Assembly (NCBI RefSeq): GCF_042680565.1
Contig: NZ_JBHUEJ010000036.1
Location: 1-64,000 of the forward strand
DNA length: 64,000 nt
Direction of reading: 5' to 3'
From: Ottowia flava
Lineage (GTDB): Bacteria > Pseudomonadota > Gammaproteobacteria > Burkholderiales > Burkholderiaceae_C
Made by a program: the position numbers and the translations under genes. Positions 61,482 through 64,000 of the stretch are shown one piece after another; the first letter of the stretch is position 1; each line of letters begins with the position of its first letter. The notes under the pieces were generated by a model that saw nothing but the letters and a program-made list of their open reading frames with translations, was not told the origin of the DNA and searched no databases.

Positions 61482-61562
61482 ATGGGCGCCAGCGCCTGGT
61501 GGGCCGCCTGCGTGGCGCTTGCCCTGGTGACGGGCGCCACCTGGTGGGTGCTTCGGCGCTGA
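61482..61562 (+). CDS. Possible 26-residue single-helix membrane peptide
   Basis: MGASAWWAACVALALVTGAT followed by WWVLRR: a single hydrophobic helix with Trp-rich ends and a positive C-terminus. It begins six bases after the bfd stop region and precedes tonB by 84 bp. There is no clear ribosome-binding site. Small membrane peptides in iron operons are known, but a chance open frame is equally likely. Confidence 0.3.
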   Translation: MGASAWWAACVALALVTGATWWVLRR

Positions 61563-61646
61563 GTCGCGCCCTCTTTTTCTGCCTTTTTCCTGACACCTGT
61601 CACAGCCTGCCGCCCGGCGGGCCCCGGTTGCCTGTTTTCGCCCACA

Positions 61647-62384
61647 ATGTCCGCCTCCGTGCCCGCCCCTTCCCCAACCGTGCCGCACATCAGCCGCAAC
61701 GCCGCCATCGTGGGCAGTGTCGTGCTGATGCACGGCATCGGCCTGTGGGCGCTGAACAACGGCCTGCTGCAGCGCGCCGTGGAAGTGGTGGTGCCTGCCG
61801 AAATCCTGGCCGAGTTCATCGCGCCGCCACCGCCGCCTGCCGCGCCGCCCGCGCCTGCACCGGTGGTCCAGCCGCCACCGCCTGAGCCGGTCAAGCCGCG
61901 CGTCGCGCCCGCTCCGGCCCCGCGGCCCAAACCCGCGCCGCGCCCGGCGCCCGCCCCCAAGCCGCTAACGGTGCAGGAGGCCGCGCCCACCGCCCCGGCC
62001 ATGGAAGCCGCGCCACCGGCCCCCGCACCCGTGCCGGCGCCGCCGTCTCCCCCACCGCCGGCCCCGCCCGCGCCACCGGCGCCGGCGCCTGAAGTGGTGG
62101 TGCAGCCGTCGACCAACGCCGCCCACCTGAACAACCCGCGCCCGCCCTACCCGGCGATGAGCAAGCGGCTGGGCGAAACCGGCCGCGTGATCGTGCGTGT
62201 GCTGATCGGCCCGGACGGCCGCGCGCAGGAAGCGCGCATTCAGCGCTCCAGCGGTTTCGACCGGCTCGATCAGGTCGCCCTGGAAACCGCCCGCGACCGC
62301 TGGCGCTACCGGCCCGGCACGCGCAATGGCGTGCCCGAGGCGATGTGGTTCAACGTGCCGATCAATTTCGAGCTGACCGACTGA
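61647..62384 (+). CDS. tonB: Energy transducer TonB
   Basis: A 245-residue protein with an N-terminal signal anchor (NAAIVGSVVLMHGIGLWAL). A long Pro/Ala/Lys-rich rod (about residues 58-160) spans the periplasm. The C-terminal TonB domain (NPRPPYPAMSKRLGETGRVI, RSSGFDRLDQVALETARDRW) contacts the TonB box of outer-membrane receptors. With ExbB and ExbD it transmits proton-motive force for iron or haem uptake. It is followed by exbB in the same direction. Confidence 0.92.
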   Translation: MSASVPAPSPTVPHISRNAAIVGSVVLMHGIGLWALNNGLLQRAVEVVVPAEILAEFIAPPPPPAAPPAPAPVVQPPPPEPVKPRVAPAPAPRPKPAPRPAPAPKPLTVQEAAPTAPAMEAAPPAPAPVPAPPSPPPPAPPAPPAPAPEVVVQPSTNAAHLNNPRPPYPAMSKRLGETGRVIVRVLIGPDGRAQEARIQRSSGFDRLDQVALETARDRWRYRPGTRNGVPEAMWFNVPINFELTD

Positions 62385-62426
62385 GCGGCGCCGCATTCAA
62401 GAGTTTGACGTTTTGGAGTGAGTGAG

Positions 62427-63143
62427 ATGAATTCGCAATTTGGATTGACGCACGTCTGGGCCCAGGGCGACTGGGTGACGCGCAGCGTGTTTGCGGCCTT
62501 GGTGCTGATGTCGCTGGCCTCGTGGGTGGTGATCCTGATCAAGGCGCTGGACGTGATGCGCGCCAAGCGTCAGGCCGCCCGCGTCGAGAGCTTCTGGCAC
62601 TCGGCCGACATGGCCGAAGGGCTGAACAAGCTGGGCGACGCCGACCGCAACCCGTTCCGCGAACTGGCGGTGGAAGGCCGCGAAGCCGCCGCCCACCACC
62701 GCGCCACCAAGGCGCAGCTGCACGACAGCCTGGACGCCAGCGACTGGATCTCGCGCGCCCTGCGCAACAGCATCGACAACGCCACCGGCCGCCTGCAGGC
62801 GGGCCTGGCGATCCTGGCCTCGGTCGGCTCCACCGCGCCTTTCGTCGGGCTGTTCGGCACCGTCTGGGGCATCTACCACGCGCTGATGAGCATCGGCCAG
62901 GCCGGCCAGGCCAGCATCGACCAGGTGGCCGGCCCGATCGGCGAGGCGCTGATCATGACCGCGCTGGGCCTGGCGGTGGCCATCCCCGCGGTGCTCGGCT
63001 ACAACGCGCTGGTGCGCGGCAACAAGCACATCCTGGCCAAGCTGGGCCGCTTCGCGCACGACCTGCACGCCTACTACGTCACCGGTGCCCGCGTGACCGC
63101 CAGCCAGGCGGACGCCCGCGTGGTGCCGATGAAGAAAGCCTGA
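62427..63143 (+). CDS. exbB: ExbB/MotA-TolQ-ExbB proton channel protein
   Basis: A 238-residue inner-membrane protein with three helices (SVFAALVLMSLASWVVILIK; LAILASVGSTAPFVGLFGTVWG; AGPIGEALIMTALGLAVAIPAV). The TAPFVGLFGTVWGIYHALM block is diagnostic. The start at 62427 is preceded by a GGAGTGAG run; a GTG at 62418 is possible. It lies between tonB and exbD. Confidence 0.95.
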   Translation: MNSQFGLTHVWAQGDWVTRSVFAALVLMSLASWVVILIKALDVMRAKRQAARVESFWHSADMAEGLNKLGDADRNPFRELAVEGREAAAHHRATKAQLHDSLDASDWISRALRNSIDNATGRLQAGLAILASVGSTAPFVGLFGTVWGIYHALMSIGQAGQASIDQVAGPIGEALIMTALGLAVAIPAVLGYNALVRGNKHILAKLGRFAHDLHAYYVTGARVTASQADARVVPMKKA

Positions 63144-63157
63144 TCGGAGCACACACC

Positions 63158-63574
63158 ATGGCCGGATTCATCGCCGACGAGCACGACGAGGTGATGAGCG
63201 AGATCAACATGGTCCCGTTCATCGACGTGATGCTCGTGCTGCTCATCATCTTCATCATCACCGTGCCGGTGATGAAGCACGCGGTCAACGTCGAGCTGCC
63301 GCGCGCCAGCAACGAGAAGGAGCTGATCAAGCCCGAAACCGTCAACCTGACGGTGCAGGCCGACGGCAGCTACGCGCTGGGCGACGAAAAGATCGCCGAC
63401 GACCAGCTGGCCCCGCGCCTGCAGGCCGAAGCCGCCAAGCAGCCGCAGCCCGACCTGCACATCCGCGGCGACCGCGACGTGCGCTACGAGCGCGTGGCGC
63501 AAGCCATGGCCGCCGCACAGCAGGCCGGCCTGAAGAAGATCGGCTTCGTGACCGAGCCCAAAACGGCGCCCTGA
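63158..63574 (+). CDS. exbD: ExbD/TolR biopolymer transport protein
   Basis: A 138-residue single-pass protein. The N-terminal EVMSEINMVPFIDVMLVLLI carries the essential membrane Asp of the ExbD/TolR family, followed by a periplasmic domain ending KKIGFVTEP. GGAG ribosome-binding site. It pairs with ExbB (15 bp upstream) to power TonB. Confidence 0.95.
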   Translation: MAGFIADEHDEVMSEINMVPFIDVMLVLLIIFIITVPVMKHAVNVELPRASNEKELIKPETVNLTVQADGSYALGDEKIADDQLAPRLQAEAAKQPQPDLHIRGDRDVRYERVAQAMAAAQQAGLKKIGFVTEPKTAP

Positions 63575-63589
63575 CCCCGGAGACCCCTC

Positions 63590-63796
63590 ATGAGCCTCTC
63601 GTCCGCACCCGTGTCGACCACCACCTTGCGCATGCCCCGCCCTGCCGCGCGTGCGCAGCCCGAAGCGGCGCCCGCCGCCGCGCCCATGCCCAGCGACCAG
63701 CTGCTGCAGGGCCGCAAGGCGATCGAGATCAGCCACAACGGCTCGGTCTACCGCCTGCAGGCCACCAAGCTCGGCAAGCTGATCCTGACCAAATAA
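63590..63796 (+). CDS. hemP: Hemin uptake protein HemP
   Basis: A 68-residue protein whose C-terminal half (GRKAIEISHNGSVYRLQATK, LGKLILTK) is the HemP/HmuP motif. The family is required for expression of, or assists, haem uptake genes in betaproteobacteria and rhizobia. The N-terminal 35 residues are low-complexity. It follows exbD by 15 bp with a GGAG ribosome-binding site, completing the operon. Confidence 0.9.
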   Translation: MSLSSAPVSTTTLRMPRPAARAQPEAAPAAAPMPSDQLLQGRKAIEISHNGSVYRLQATKLGKLILTK

Positions 63797-64000
63797 ACGC
63801 CGCATCGGGCCGCGCCAGCCGCCCGACCGCCGCACCCTTTCATCGTGGGAGGCGCCCCGTAGGCGCCATTGACAGAGCCAGCCAGGTTTGCCCAGCCAAC
63901 TCTCTTTTCCTCGAATGGCGCCATCGCCCGGCGCTTTGTAAAGAAATCTGGCGCTAGCCCTACAGCCCCCTGCGCAGGCAGCTACGCTTAATATAGCGCC
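63797..64000 (+). other. Region after hemP: weak hairpin and a repeat copy
   Basis: 204 bp to the window end with no gene. GGCGCC (63851-63856) and GGCGCC (63862-63867) form a short hairpin without a T-run. Repeat R18 lies at the right edge, and a gene or terminator may continue beyond the window. Confidence 0.4.
63943..63997 (-). repeat. Dispersed repeat, copy R18
   Basis: A minus-orientation copy: TGGCGCTAGCCCTACAGCC, then CCCTGCGCAGGCAGCTACG and TTAATATAGC. It is a near-complete copy at the window edge. Confidence 0.82.

Overview
The window looks like a chromosomal segment of a high-GC betaproteobacterium of the order Burkholderiales, most likely family Comamonadaceae. The grounds are the block folC / SPOR protein / cvpA / purF / metZ, the protocatechuate 4,5-cleavage (lig/pmd type) cluster, a pst-phoUBR locus ending next to ppx, and a short dispersed repeat of a kind I recall from Comamonadaceae intergenic DNA. 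No rRNA, CRISPR array, IS element, integrase or prophage was seen. All identifications come from reading the sequence and from family knowledge; no search was run.

Layout. 1-2.7 kb: a PRC-barrel protein, a small conserved protein, ribD, and tRNA-Asp, tRNA-Glu and tRNA-Ala. 2.7-10 kb (minus strand): gltX, then metZ, purF, cvpA, a SPOR-domain protein and folC. 10-22 kb: an ArsC-like reductase, cardiolipin synthase, an aldehyde dehydrogenase, a glycine-rich secreted protein with an IPTL-CTERM-like tail, an L,D-transpeptidase beside a MepK-like endopeptidase, a GFA-fold protein, a BaiN-type flavoprotein, a LysE exporter, and a TetR regulator divergent from a periplasmic protein. 22.2-23.7 kb: broken genes (a frameshifted panE and an unrecognised remnant). 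23.7-26.9 kb: a visibly AT-richer island with an ABC-three-component (ABC-3C) type predicted conflict system, headed by a small membrane ORF that appears frameshifted. 27-33 kb: an AddAB-like helicase-nuclease pair. 33-38.6 kb: trxA, rho, rpmE, a membrane glycosyltransferase-like protein and a MATE transporter. 38.5-47 kb: phoR, phoB, phoU, pstB, pstA, pstC and pstS, divergent from ppx. 47-53 kb: a tyrosine phosphatase, an unusual AI-2E permease/B12-fold/GAF fusion, an aldo-keto reductase, a small protein and an NAD(P)-binding protein. 53-61 kb: the protocatechuate 4,5-cleavage cluster (ligC, fused ligAB, ligI, ligK, ligJ, an aromatic-acid transporter and a divergent LysR gene). 61-64 kb: bfd, tonB, exbB, exbD and hemP, an iron-acquisition set with a Fur-box-like promoter.

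How the genes work together. The lig/pmd genes would import an aromatic acid, open protocatechuate by 4,5-cleavage and carry it to pyruvate and oxaloacetate. The pst-pho genes form a phosphate-starvation regulon with polyphosphate hydrolysis next door. TonB/ExbB/ExbD/HemP energise and support iron or haem uptake.

The two most striking things are the ABC-3C island, with two adjacent products sharing an AGRD[VI]IG-D motif, and about 18 copies of a roughly 45-60 bp repeat. At least five copies lie in frame inside genes (one in the baiN-like gene, three in addA, one in the linker of the fused ligAB), and others supply stop codons.
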